From Pontibacter burrus (GTDB taxonomy: Bacteria > Bacteroidota > Bacteroidia > Cytophagales > Hymenobacteraceae), in NCBI RefSeq assembly GCF_010686685.1, contig NZ_JAAGWD010000002.1:310001-374000 (forward strand): 64,000 nt of DNA, read 5' to 3'. Position numbers and translations under genes: made by a program. Below are positions 53,840 through 63,179 of the stretch, piece after piece. Position 1 is the first letter of the stretch; every line of letters starts with the position of its first letter. Below the pieces are notes generated by a model. It was given only the letters and a program-made list of their open reading frames with translations. It was not told the DNA's origin and did no database searches.

Positions 53840-56324
53840 TTAAGATTCGGGTTGTGTGATTGGTTTCAGGTGATGTAACCCGAAGCAGGTAAACACCACT
53901 CTCTAAATTGCTCATAGGCAAACTATAGGTATTCAGGCCTTCATCTAGCGTTATCGTTTCAGTTTTCAAGATCCTGCCCTGCATACAATAGAGCGCGAGC
54001 GTGGCCTGTGTTGTGGCTGGCGCTGTTATGTGTGCCACTGCGTCTGTCTTTACAGGGTTTGGGTAAGCCTGGATGCTGGTGTTATAGTTAAAGTTCCGGT
54101 TTTTGAGCGCAACCGTTTTGCTGTAAATGTAAGTCCCGTCGTAGTCGACCTGTTTTAATCTGTAGTAACTTTTGCTCTCTTTAAACCTGGCATCGTGGTA
54201 CGAGTAGGATAGTTTAACAGAGCTGTTTCCAGCACCTTTTACTCTCCCTATTTCTTCAAAGGATTTCCCATCAGCACTTTTCTCAATCACAAAGTAGTCG
54301 TTGTTAAGCTCGGTAGCCGTAGTCCAGGTCAGGAACGCTCCATCGTTAACGGCTCTTGCAGAGAAACTGACAAGGGTAATAGGTAAAGGTATTATGGCGC
54401 CTGACAGTATGGTGTAAGTTGCATTTGTCAGCGCCTTTATTCCATAGTTATCTGTTGCTGTGTAAGTAAAAAAGGCTGGACTCACATAGGTGTCAAACAT
54501 TTCAAAATGGAGCAACTCTGCCTGAGCAGGAGTCAGGACCTGGCCCGGTACCACACTAGAACCGTTTAAGGTTAGTCTTCCCTGAGAACCTCGTGGCACA
54601 CTTAAAATTGTAAAGCTGGAAATACTTCCGTCAGGGTCTGAAGCCAGCAGAGGAGCGAGTAATTGAGCATTCTTGTTATCAGGGTCAATTGTAAAGCTTA
54701 CATCTGTTACAGTAGGTGGTGCGGCTACCGGTATTATATAAGTGCCTGCGTTAGAACTTGCGCCATTGTTATCTATAGCTCTGAAGGTGATCAGCACATT
54801 GCCGCTATAGTTTGAAGCAGGCAGAAACGATAGGCCATTTAGTATCCCGCTCTCTGTTTGGTAGGTGTTGTTGCCGGTTATAGCTTTGCCGTTCAGATAA
54901 AGTGTGCCCGCCTGAGTTGGCGAAACCTGATCTATCTGGTAAGCTGTGATATAACCATCAACATCGGTACCAGCCAGTGGCGGCAGGTTTACATGCTGCT
55001 GAGCTGCATTTGATACTGCGGGAATGGTTTTGCTTTCAATAACCGGGATCTGGTTAACCGGAACCACCTCTATATTAAGAAAATAGTTTGCCGTCCCGGA
55101 TGTAACGCCTTTGTTATCGGTAACGGTGTAAGTGAAGCTTGTTCTGATTGCTCCTTTGCCGCTCTGATTTGGGTTGTAGTATAGCTGACTTGTGTTAACT
55201 ACACTGCCAACTCCTAAAACCGGAGATCCCGAAGCATTCGCAGAAAGCCAACCTGTGCTGGGCAGGCTTGTAATCGTGTACCTTTCTATAGTTCCGTCGA
55301 AGTCGACAGCATTGAGCGGGAATGGGAGTAAGCTGTAAGATTTGCCGGATGAGATGAGGTTTGATGTAACATTACGGGCGATGGGAGCACCGTTTATAGG
55401 TATGATGTACAAAACAACAGATGAACTGGCAGTACCTCCCTTGTTTATAGTTTGGTAAGTGAAAGTAGCATTGCCATAAAACGACAATTCCGGATCGAAC
55501 GATAATTGGGCCGCATCTGCCGGTGAAATCTCCTGGCCTTTTAATACTTCATTACCTCTCATGTATAGTCTGCCTTGCACAGGATCGGGAATGGTTAAAA
55601 TTTTGTAGCGCTCTATATCTGCTGCAGTTTCGGGGGCGATAGGTTGCAAGGAGTTAATTGGCATGGCAGGGTCGTTGCTCGAGATCAGCCCGATATGTTT
55701 AAGTGTGGTAAAGCTAACACCTTCCACTTTGGCCTCCACTTGTGCACGCGGTCCTTCGCAACCAGCCGGACTAACTGCAGACACATAGTAGAAGGTATTC
55801 GTACTTATTGGAGGTGTTGTGAAAGTACTGCTCGTGGCACCATCTATAGGTATTCCGCCGGCTTTCACAGCGTACCATCGGAATGTATGGTTTGCAGGCG
55901 CACTTGCAGTAAGTGTTACTGAGCCTATGCCTTGTGTTACACCATCTTTTACGGTTGGGACAGCTGGAACACTTTGTAGTAAGATCCGGAAAGCCTCACT
56001 TGAGTTGGGCTGGTTACCACCAGCGTTAGTGAAAAGTACTCTGAAATATTTGTTATGATGTTCCGAAGTTGTCGTGAAACTATATGCTAAACCTGTAGCC
56101 CCTGCAATATTAGTGTAAGGACCATTCTGTGCATTACTCACTTGCCACTGGCGGTTATCAGCATGATTAGAAGGTAAGTCGACCTGTAGGTTAATAACGC
56201 TGTTCAAGCAGGCCTCTACATTTACGACTTTAGGTGGGTTGTTTTGAGCATGAGCTATGACACTAAAAAATACAGACCACAATAATAAACTACCTCTGCA
56301 AATAGTGAAGAATTGTTTTTCCAT
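53832..56324 (-). CDS. Type IX secreted protein with Ig/cadherin-like repeats
   Basis: 830 aa. Signal peptide MEKQFFTICRGSLLLWSVFF, cleavage after AHAQ. An Ig-like part (WQVSNAQNGPYTNI, FRWYAVKAG) is followed by at least four related cadherin/VCBS-like units of about 100 residues (DFDGTIERYTITSLPSTG; GTDVDGYITAYQID; SDPDGSISSFTILSVP), each starting with a D-x-D-G calcium-type motif. The LPITLVSFSARAVNDGAFLTW linker and the final IQAYPNPVKTDAVAHITA sorting domain are of the same type as in the neighbouring 1417-residue protein. Surface adhesin-like role is inferred. Confidence 0.88.
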   Translation of the reverse strand: MEKQFFTICRGSLLLWSVFFSVIAHAQNNPPKVVNVEACLNSVINLQVDLPSNHADNRQWQVSNAQNGPYTNIAGATGLAYSFTTTSEHHNKYFRVLFTNAGGNQPNSSEAFRILLQSVPAVPTVKDGVTQGIGSVTLTASAPANHTFRWYAVKAGGIPIDGATSSTFTTPPISTNTFYYVSAVSPAGCEGPRAQVEAKVEGVSFTTLKHIGLISSNDPAMPINSLQPIAPETAADIERYKILTIPDPVQGRLYMRGNEVLKGQEISPADAAQLSFDPELSFYGNATFTYQTINKGGTASSSVVLYIIPINGAPIARNVTSNLISSGKSYSLLPFPLNAVDFDGTIERYTITSLPSTGWLSANASGSPVLGVGSVVNTSQLYYNPNQSGKGAIRTSFTYTVTDNKGVTSGTANYFLNIEVVPVNQIPVIESKTIPAVSNAAQQHVNLPPLAGTDVDGYITAYQIDQVSPTQAGTLYLNGKAITGNNTYQTESGILNGLSFLPASNYSGNVLITFRAIDNNGASSNAGTYIIPVAAPPTVTDVSFTIDPDNKNAQLLAPLLASDPDGSISSFTILSVPRGSQGRLTLNGSSVVPGQVLTPAQAELLHFEMFDTYVSPAFFTYTATDNYGIKALTNATYTILSGAIIPLPITLVSFSARAVNDGAFLTWTTATELNNDYFVIEKSADGKSFEEIGRVKGAGNSSVKLSYSYHDARFKESKSYYRLKQVDYDGTYIYSKTVALKNRNFNYNTSIQAYPNPVKTDAVAHITAPATTQATLALYCMQGRILKTETITLDEGLNTYSLPMSNLESGVYLLRVTSPETNHTTRILKD

Positions 56325-56609
56325 TTTCAGCTAATAGTAAATACAACTTAAGTGTTTAGGGTATCGGATTTTGCTTACCTGTGCATCAACAATAAGGCCT
56401 TTGCTTTTAAAACAGGATATATTTTATATTTTCATTGTGTATGCCAAGTAAGGCGTTATATGAAATAGTTGAAATAAGATAATTATTTTGAATTGCGAAT
56501 ATAGTGCCCAGGCTTTATATAAAAAAACCTATTTTTCTTGTATTATGTCGGTAAGGCCCTTTTGGGGTTAAAAAAGAAGGGAATTTAAGTGTGGTATATT
56601 CGTGATCAA

Positions 56610-57818
56610 CTACCTGATCGTGAGTATGATGCTGGAAGCATTTCCTCCAAATCCGGCAGCATTAACCAAGACACGTTTACAAGCAGTAAATTTTGTTCCG
56701 GCAGGCAGAATATTAGAGTAGGGGAAAGAATTTGATTTGTACTTTTTTAATGTTTTTAATAAATAAATTGCAAGCTGCAGACTTAAAGCACCAGACGCGC
56801 CTAACGTGTGCCCCAGTAAATGTTTGTTTGTAGTAATATTAGGAAGGCTACAGCCAAACACGCTTTTGATGGCATTTAATTCAGCTGTATCGCCGGCAAA
56901 GGTACCTGGGGTATGCGTTATGATTACATCAACCTGTTGGTCATTTTTCGGCAACTGTTGCAATGCATGGCGCATACTTTGCTGAAAATTCAGCCCTTCA
57001 GCAGAAATCCCGGTCTTACTTTTAATAGGCTCAAACCCGAGACCGATAGCCTCTACAACTATAGTTCCTGCTTCCAGCTTCTCTTCTGACTGTAGCTCTA
57101 AGGCCAGTACCGCAGCTCCTTCGCCTAATACAAACGTATTCTGCTTAACAGCGGCATACGGCTGACAAGGATATGGCTGATTATATAGCTTGGAATAAAT
57201 ACCAACCGCTTTCATCTGGGCGATGGTAAAGTCGGTGAGGGGGGCTTCGGTGCCGCCGGCTAAAAAGCGTTTTGCCATGCCCGCCTTTAGCCACGCAGTC
57301 GCATTGGCAACCGCCATAAGCGCCGTACTGCAGGTTATAGAATGACTGATCTGAGTGCCGCCCGCATTTACAGCATGTGCCACCCAGCTTGATAAGTTGC
57401 CTAATGTTGTAGTCGGTGAAGATGAAGAAGCCAACCGTCCATCCTGAAGATCCTGGAAATGCTGCTCCAGTAAACCTGTTGCACCGCGTGAAGAACCAAT
57501 ATTTACGCCCAGGTCATGGTCTGTATAGTTACTTTGCAGCCATCCTGCTTCTGCTGCTGCCTGTCGTGCAGCATTTACCGCCATCAGTACAGAACGGTCG
57601 AGGTGCTTATAGTTTGGGTTCTGCTTAATTAACTGTTGAAGCTGTTGTTCCGAAGCTTCTGAGAGAGCTGCAACCGGTGTAGGTTGGCCCTGGTGTAGTA
57701 TCTTTTTAAAAGCTGGAACACCTGATGCATAAGCTGCAGCTATAGTTTCAGCGTCGTGCCCCAACGCCGAGATAGCGCCAATGCCTTTAAGTACGATATG
57801 TTGTTTGTCTGTTTGCAA
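56610..57818 (-). CDS. Beta-ketoacyl-ACP synthase family protein in the biotin operon
   Basis: 402 aa thiolase fold with the FabF/FabB-like triad: Cys163 in HSITCSTALMAV, His in ITHTPGTFAGD and His in NKHLLGHTLGASG. Reads as last gene of the biotin operon, 83 bases after bioA. Related ketosynthases lie in biotin clusters of other Bacteroidota, and may build or extend the pimeloyl precursor on ACP (inference; no bioC or bioH in this window). Full length; no ACP domain. Confidence 0.88.
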   Translation of the reverse strand: MQTDKQHIVLKGIGAISALGHDAETIAAAYASGVPAFKKILHQGQPTPVAALSEASEQQLQQLIKQNPNYKHLDRSVLMAVNAARQAAAEAGWLQSNYTDHDLGVNIGSSRGATGLLEQHFQDLQDGRLASSSSPTTTLGNLSSWVAHAVNAGGTQISHSITCSTALMAVANATAWLKAGMAKRFLAGGTEAPLTDFTIAQMKAVGIYSKLYNQPYPCQPYAAVKQNTFVLGEGAAVLALELQSEEKLEAGTIVVEAIGLGFEPIKSKTGISAEGLNFQQSMRHALQQLPKNDQQVDVIITHTPGTFAGDTAELNAIKSVFGCSLPNITTNKHLLGHTLGASGALSLQLAIYLLKTLKKYKSNSFPYSNILPAGTKFTACKRVLVNAAGFGGNASSIILTIR

Positions 57819-57901
57819 ACCGATGCAAAGGTAATGTGCCTGAACCGCAGGTTAATGAGAATTAGAGGATTTTAGATGTTGTCTGAAAAATCAACTATAG
57901 T

Positions 57902-59200
57902 TCAGTTGTTACTAACCAGCTGCTGCATGCCTTTTATAGTCTGATAAACTTTAGCTAACTGTTCGTCTGTAATGCAGTAGGGTGGAATGATGTAAATAAT
58001 GTTGCCCAACGGTCGGAGGATCACACCTTGTTCCAGGGCATAGTTATAGAAGGTATCGCGCAGGTTGCTAAAGTAGGAGGTACTTTCATCGGCAAACTCT
58101 ATGGCTATAATCGTTCCGCGCTGACGGACTTCTTTAATGCCCGGCAATGGTGCCAGTTCTGTTGCAAAAGCCTGGTGTCGCGCTGCTATGTGAGCAATGC
58201 GCTGTTCTGTTTCCGGGCTTGTAGTTAGCTCGAGGCTGGCAATACCGGCTGCGCAGGCCACAGGGTTAGCTGTATAGCTATGGCCATGGAATAAGGTTTT
58301 GCTTTTATCGTTTGCCAGAAAAGCCTCGTAAATGCGGTTGCTGCAGGTGGTTACACCTAGCGCCATCGTGCCGCCCGTAAGTCCTTTTGATAAGCACACC
58401 ATATCAGGTTTTTGCTGCAGGTAATGGCTGGCAAACAATTTTCCTGTACGCCCAAAACCGGTCATTACTTCGTCGGCTATAGTTAGGATGTCATGCTGCT
58501 GGCAGATCGTTAGCAAGTTGTCCAGTACTGCTGGTTCATACATCACCATGCCTGCTGTACCCAATACCAGTGGCTCGTAAATAAAGGCAGCTATATCTCC
58601 GGAAGCTGCATGGGCTTCAAGCTGGACTATTGTTTCGTTCTCATTTCCGGGAATAGGCACATCTATAAATGCCACCTCAAAAAGGTAAGACCAGAACGGG
58701 GCTGTAAAAGCACTGCGGCTGCTCACCGACATGGCGCCAAATGTATCGCCGTGGTAAGAGTCTCGGAAAGCGATGATCTTTCGTTTAGGCGTGCCTTGAT
58801 TTGCCCAGTATTGTATGGCCATTTTCAGGGCGACTTCTACGGCAGTAGAGCCATTGTCAGAATAAAACACACGACTTTGGCCTTCCGGCAGAATGCGAAG
58901 TAGGCCTTCAGCAAGTTCTACGGCAGGCTGGTGCGTAAATCCGGCAAAAATTACGTGTTCTAAAGTTTGCAGCTGCTCCGATACCTTTTTTGCAATATGT
59001 GGGTGGGAGTGACCGTGCAGGTTTACCCACCACGAGGCCACAGCATCAATATATTCCTTCCCCCTCTCGTCATAAAGCAACGCACCTTCACCGCGAACTA
59101 TAGGCACAGGCAAAGCAGCAGTTTTCATTTGCGTGTAAGGGTGCCAGATAACCTGATTGTCGCGGGTAGCTAAGTTTTGTGAATTGCCTGTCGTGCTCAT
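57902..59200 (-). CDS. bioA: Adenosylmethionine-8-amino-7-oxononanoate aminotransferase
   Basis: PLP enzyme that converts KAPA to DAPA with SAM as amino donor. Class III aminotransferase motifs: VIWHPYTQMK near the N-terminus (BioA-specific), FYSDNGSTAVEVALKMA, SYHGDTFGAMSV, EPLVLGTAGM, ADEVMTGFGRTG and the PLP Lys in MVCLSKGLTGGTMALG. Length of 432 aa is standard. The HEAT-like gene ends 8 bases upstream, indicating an operon. Confidence 0.96.
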   Translation of the reverse strand: MSTTGNSQNLATRDNQVIWHPYTQMKTAALPVPIVRGEGALLYDERGKEYIDAVASWWVNLHGHSHPHIAKKVSEQLQTLEHVIFAGFTHQPAVELAEGLLRILPEGQSRVFYSDNGSTAVEVALKMAIQYWANQGTPKRKIIAFRDSYHGDTFGAMSVSSRSAFTAPFWSYLFEVAFIDVPIPGNENETIVQLEAHAASGDIAAFIYEPLVLGTAGMVMYEPAVLDNLLTICQQHDILTIADEVMTGFGRTGKLFASHYLQQKPDMVCLSKGLTGGTMALGVTTCSNRIYEAFLANDKSKTLFHGHSYTANPVACAAGIASLELTTSPETEQRIAHIAARHQAFATELAPLPGIKEVRQRGTIIAIEFADESTSYFSNLRDTFYNYALEQGVILRPLGNIIYIIPPYCITDEQLAKVYQTIKGMQQLVSNN

Positions 59201-59208
59201 AATCCGGA

Positions 59209-59781
59209 TTAGTTACTATAGTTGTATTTTAATCGTTTCAGAATTTTGCGGCCACGGCTCTGCATAGCCGGCGATCCATCCTTTAAATAAAACTCGGTCT
59301 GCTCTCTGAGCTCTTCCTTTATCCACTCAAATTCTGTTGAAAGGAAAAGTAGTATTTCCAGGCAATTTACCCGCACCGCAATGGGTGTTTCAGGTAGTAT
59401 CAGCCATTCAAAAACTGTTTCAACAACCTGTTCGCGGTCGGCTATAGTTGCCCATGCTTCACGGCGTGGTGTGCTGGCTTTAGGATTGGTATAGCGCAGC
59501 AAAATATTTGTGAAATGGCGGCGACAGCTGGCGTTTTGCTGTTGGGGCAGGGAACGGATAAATGCCGGAAGGTGAGGCAGGAATACCTCAGGATGTTCAG
59601 TCTCTACATTTTCCAGCACCCAGGCCGCCCTGAATGCAACCGAGGTATTAGCTGTTTCAAAACAAAGCTCCAGCAACTCCGAAATGCTTATATTGCCTTT
59701 ATAAGCTAAGGATGCAAGTTGCTGCACATCAGCCTTTGTTAAAGTTTGAGAAAGCGCTTTTTGTAATTGCTGGTTATTCAT
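59209..59781 (-). CDS. HEAT-like helical repeat protein in the biotin operon
   Basis: 190 aa, all-helical by composition, with repeated hydrophobic helix pairs (ISELLELCFETANTSVAFRAAWVLENVE; FEWLILPETPIAVRVNCLEILLFLS), and RSRGRKILKRL-like end. These resemble HEAT/ARM repeats, which act as scaffolds. No signal peptide or catalytic residues. Lies between bioD (78 bases) and bioA (8 bases) on the same strand. A role in biotin synthesis is inferred only from position. Confidence 0.75.
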   Translation of the reverse strand: MNNQQLQKALSQTLTKADVQQLASLAYKGNISISELLELCFETANTSVAFRAAWVLENVETEHPEVFLPHLPAFIRSLPQQQNASCRRHFTNILLRYTNPKASTPRREAWATIADREQVVETVFEWLILPETPIAVRVNCLEILLFLSTEFEWIKEELREQTEFYLKDGSPAMQSRGRKILKRLKYNYSN

Positions 59782-59859
59782 TGGCTGCGTACGTTACCTG
59801 TGCCGCCTGTTATGCTGAGTAAACAATGCTATAGTAGAGTTGTTTCGATATCGTAATAT

Positions 59860-60474
59860 TTAAAGGTAATTCTTAAACTGTGCTGCGTATTCGGCTATAG
59901 TTTCCGGGCAGAAATCGGCTTCCTGGCGGATAGATGGCAACCTACGAAGCCCAGTGTATTTCACTATAAAATCTTCGGTAGAGCTGTTTTCTTCGCCGTT
60001 AAAAATAATGCCTGCTACCGGTACTTTTCGGTAACGCAGCACTTCAGCGGTTAGCAACGTGTGGTTGATACTTCCAAGGTAGTTTCTGGATACCAACACT
60101 ACTTCCAGGCCAAGCTGCTGTACCAGGTCCAGGATCAGGTAGCGTTTGTTGAGTGGCACCATCAGTCCGCCTGCACCTTCCACAATCAGGTTATTGCTTG
60201 TTTCTGGCAGGCTGATATTGCGAACGTCTATCTCAATACCCTCGGCAGCTGCAGCCATGTGTGGCGATGCGGCCATTTTAAGACGGTAAGCTTCGGGGTG
60301 GAAAACAGAAACAGGGTTGGAAACCAGGCTTTTTACCGTGTCTGTGTCTGTAAAGTCGAGTCCGCCAGCCTGTACTGGTTTCCAGTAATCAGCCTGCAGT
60401 GCTTCGGTTAAAATGGCGGCAGCAACGGTTTTTCCCACTTCCGTACCGATGCCTGTTACAAAATAGCGTTTCAT
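59860..60474 (-). CDS. bioD: Dethiobiotin synthetase
   Basis: Closes the ureido ring of DAPA with CO2 and ATP. N-terminal P-loop FVTGIGTEVGKTVAAAIL, then YWKPVQAGG and LIVEGAGGLMVPLN. Length 204 aa is usual. Start ATG overlaps the bioF stop by 4 bases, so translation is coupled. Confidence 0.95.
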   Translation of the reverse strand: MKRYFVTGIGTEVGKTVAAAILTEALQADYWKPVQAGGLDFTDTDTVKSLVSNPVSVFHPEAYRLKMAASPHMAAAAEGIEIDVRNISLPETSNNLIVEGAGGLMVPLNKRYLILDLVQQLGLEVVLVSRNYLGSINHTLLTAEVLRYRKVPVAGIIFNGEENSSTEDFIVKYTGLRRLPSIRQEADFCPETIAEYAAQFKNYL

Positions 60475-61607
60475 ATAAAGTTAGCAATGGCCTGCGCGAG
60501 GCCCACAATTTCTTCTTCTGTATTAAATGCATGTACTATTATACGCAGCCGCTCGCTGCCTTTGGGCACCGTTGGCGATAGCACAGGCCGTATATCAAAG
60601 CCCTGTTGTTGCAGCAATAAAGCCATTGGCTTTAACTGCGTAGCATCCTGCAGCATCACAGAAAGTATAACACTATCTGCAGGTGTGCAACGGATGCCTT
60701 TTATGTTGTTTAATTGTCCGTATAGTTGCCTTGCCAGTTTATTTACCAGTTGCCTCTCGGCTTGCAACTGCGGAAGCAAACTATAGGCACATTTTAGTGC
60801 AAGCAATGTATGTGTTGGCAGACCTGTGGTATAAATAAATGCCCGGCTATAGTTTACCAGGTAGTCCCGTAGCACCTTTGGCCCAACTATAGCTGCACCG
60901 TGGTTACCGAATGCTTTTCCATACGTTATTACCTGCGCAAAAACCTTATCCTCTAACCCCAAGGCAACGGTAAGTCCTTCGCCTTTTTCCCCGTACAAGC
61001 CTACAGCATGTGCTTCGTCAACTATAAGGGCGGCGTTATGTTCCTGGCAAACTATAGCCAGTTCTGTAAGCGGCGCTTGGTCACCATCCATCGAGTAGAC
61101 CGACTCCACCACCACGTAAACCTGACCATCAGCCCGCTGTAGTTTGTGGCGTAGATCCTGCACATCGTTATGCCTGAAACTATAGCTTTTGGCAAAGCTC
61201 AGCCGCAGACCGTCTTTCATAGATGCATGACTGGCCTCGTCGTAAAAAACGGTGTCGCCGCGTTGGGGCAGGGCTGATAGGAGACCCACATTTGCCATAT
61301 AACCGGAGTTATATAGCAATGCCGATTCACCTTTATGGTAAGCCGCAACTATAGTTTCCAGCTCTTCGAAAAGCGGATGATTACCGGATAAAAGCCGGGA
61401 GCCTGTCGCGCCCAGTGGCAGGTAACTATAGTTGGCTTGTTCCTGCTGTATCAGTTCCTGCAGCCTCTCAGATCTGGCAAGACCCAGGTAATCATTAGAG
61501 CAAAAGTCAGCGAGGCCGGTGGTGGTTTTCAGTTCGCGCAAGGTGCCCTGCGCTGCCCGTTCCGCCAGCTTTAGCTGCAGTTTTTTTGACAAAGGACTAG
61601 TTGACAA
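60471..61607 (-). CDS. bioF: 8-amino-7-oxononanoate synthase
   Basis: Condenses pimeloyl-ACP (or CoA) with alanine to KAPA, PLP-dependent. Motifs: DFCSNDYLGLARS, GATGSRLLSGNHPLFEELE, YDEASHASMKDG, VDEAHAVGLYGEKGEG, and the PLP Lys in TYGKAFGNHGA. Length 378 aa. No ATG is available near the N-terminus; a TTG at 61607, or a second TTG 15 bases further in, must be used. These codons lie inside the dispersed GACAAAAGAC repeat (copy 2), so the first residues (STSPLSKK) derive from repeat DNA. Confidence 0.93.
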   Translation of the reverse strand: MSTSPLSKKLQLKLAERAAQGTLRELKTTTGLADFCSNDYLGLARSERLQELIQQEQANYSYLPLGATGSRLLSGNHPLFEELETIVAAYHKGESALLYNSGYMANVGLLSALPQRGDTVFYDEASHASMKDGLRLSFAKSYSFRHNDVQDLRHKLQRADGQVYVVVESVYSMDGDQAPLTELAIVCQEHNAALIVDEAHAVGLYGEKGEGLTVALGLEDKVFAQVITYGKAFGNHGAAIVGPKVLRDYLVNYSRAFIYTTGLPTHTLLALKCAYSLLPQLQAERQLVNKLARQLYGQLNNIKGIRCTPADSVILSVMLQDATQLKPMALLLQQQGFDIRPVLSPTVPKGSERLRIIVHAFNTEEEIVGLAQAIANFI

Positions 61608-61684
61608 AAGACAAAGGATTTAAAAGTAAGCAATATGTTAACTCAAAAGTCCATTGTCTTTTGTCAAGCAGTCTTTCGTCAAAA
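61587..61684. repeat. Dispersed GACAAAAGAC-type repeat, copy 2
   Basis: GACAAAGGAC at 61588 and GACAAAAGACAAAGGA at 61603-61618, then GTCCATTGTCTTTTGTC and GTCTTTCGTC at 61649-61680. The order of blocks matches copy 1 at 317-388. It covers the bioF start and the gap to bioB. Confidence 0.7.
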
Positions 61685-61686
61685 AC

Positions 61687-62685
61687 TTAGCACACGTGCT
61701 GAACTTCTTCTTTAAATGATTTGCGTGGGGTTAAGCCAAGCAGCTCGAACATGGCTTTGTCTTGGTCAAAATCAGGGTTAGGAGTAGTTAACAGTTTCTC
61801 ACCAGTGAAAATAGAGTTCGCACCAGCTAGGAAGCAAAGTGCCTGATCGGTTACGCTCATGCGCTCACGGCCAGCAGAGAGACGAACCATCGTTTTCGGC
61901 ATCAGGATACGGGCAGTAGCGATCATGCGTACCATTTCCCAGACTGTTACCAACGGTTGGTTTTCCAGTGGTGTACCTTTTACCGGCACAAGCGCATTTA
62001 CAGGCACCGATTCAGGGTGCTGCACAAGTGTAGATAAAGTATGCAACATGCCAATGCGGTCTTCATCGGTTTCGCCTAAACCAATAATACCGCCCGAGCA
62101 AACAGAGATACCAGCCTTGCGCACATTCTCTATAGTATCGAGACGGTCGTCGTAAGTGCGGGTTGTAATAATGTTGCTATAGTTCTCTTCTGATGTATCC
62201 AGGTTGTGGTTGTAAGCATACAAGCCTGCTTCTTTCAGCTTTTCAGCCTGGTACTCGTTTACCATACCTAATGTACAGCAAACTTCAAGGCCCATTTCGT
62301 TTACGCCTTTTACCATGTCCAGCACCTTATCAAAGTCGCGGTTGTCGCGTACTTCGCGCCAGGCAGCACCCATGCAGAAACGGGTAGAACCGCCATCTTT
62401 GGCACGTTGCGCAGCAGCCAGAACCTGATCCTGGCTTAGCAGTTTGTGTACATCTACTCCCGTATGGAAGCGGGCAGCCTGCGGGCAATAAGAACAGTCT
62501 TCGGGGCAGCCACCTGTTTTTACCGAAAGCAGGGTACAAACCTGCACTTCACCGGTTGCCTGGTGTTGCTTGTGCACATTGGCTGCTTCTACAATCAGTT
62601 CAAGTATTGGCTTATAGTATATGGCTTTAATTTCGTCCAGTGTCCAGTCAGTGCGGATGTCTGCGTTATTTCCGAATTGAGTCAT
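61687..62685 (-). CDS. bioB: Biotin synthase
   Basis: Radical-SAM enzyme inserting sulfur into dethiobiotin. The [4Fe-4S] motif CxxxCxxC is Cys60-PED-Cys64-SY-Cys67 ([13 protein letters not shown]). Also [15 protein letters not shown] and [14 protein letters not shown], with the [2Fe-2S] ligands expected among CSGG and CCTLG. Length of 332 aa is normal. First gene of the operon bioB-bioF-bioD-HEAT-bioA-KAS; no biotin-specific operator was recognised upstream. Confidence 0.97.
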   Translation of the reverse strand: MTQFGNNADIRTDWTLDEIKAIYYKPILELIVEAANVHKQHQATGEVQVCTLLSVKTGGCPEDCSYCPQAARFHTGVDVHKLLSQDQVLAAAQRAKDGGSTRFCMGAAWREVRDNRDFDKVLDMVKGVNEMGLEVCCTLGMVNEYQAEKLKEAGLYAYNHNLDTSEENYSNIITTRTYDDRLDTIENVRKAGISVCSGGIIGLGETDEDRIGMLHTLSTLVQHPESVPVNALVPVKGTPLENQPLVTVWEMVRMIATARILMPKTMVRLSAGRERMSVTDQALCFLAGANSIFTGEKLLTTPNPDFDQDKAMFELLGLTPRKSFKEEVQHVC

Positions 62686-63179
62686 GATAATACAGGTTTA
62701 AGCTGCTAAGGTAAGCTGTAGATTCAGGAATTAAAAATGAAGAATTAGGGGTAATTTATAAGAAAATTTGCTAATAAGAGCGAGCTGCGCGGCTTTTGTG
62801 CTAAATAATTTTTATCAGATGCCAAGCTTGGTGATTTTATAAGAGAATAGGTTTATAGCTGCCCATGTACCTTGTCAAAGTGCTACTTAATTAAAGAAAA
62901 ACCTTTATCAAACCGAATAAAAAATTACAGTGTTGTGTGTAACCGAAGACAGGTCTAGTCATGTCAATTTGGGTATAATCTATAAACTATAGTAACGTGG
63001 TGGTAGACAGTGATTGACAAGACGCTGGGATATCTGCTTTGTGTATTACATTGTTTAAACATTGAATAAATTTCAGGTGCGAATTGAACTATAGTGAGAT
63101 ACTGAAAGTTAAGCTGGAAAATTTTAACGGCGTAAAAAGCCGCTATCGTTTTCATTGAAAGTTTAAGTAACAGTACATT
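62686..63179. other. Intergenic region between divergent bioB and secreted-protein gene
   Basis: About 490 bases without a gene. It contains AACTATAG words near 62985 and 63088. No match to a full Bacteroidota promoter or to a BirA-type operator was found by eye. Confidence 0.5.
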
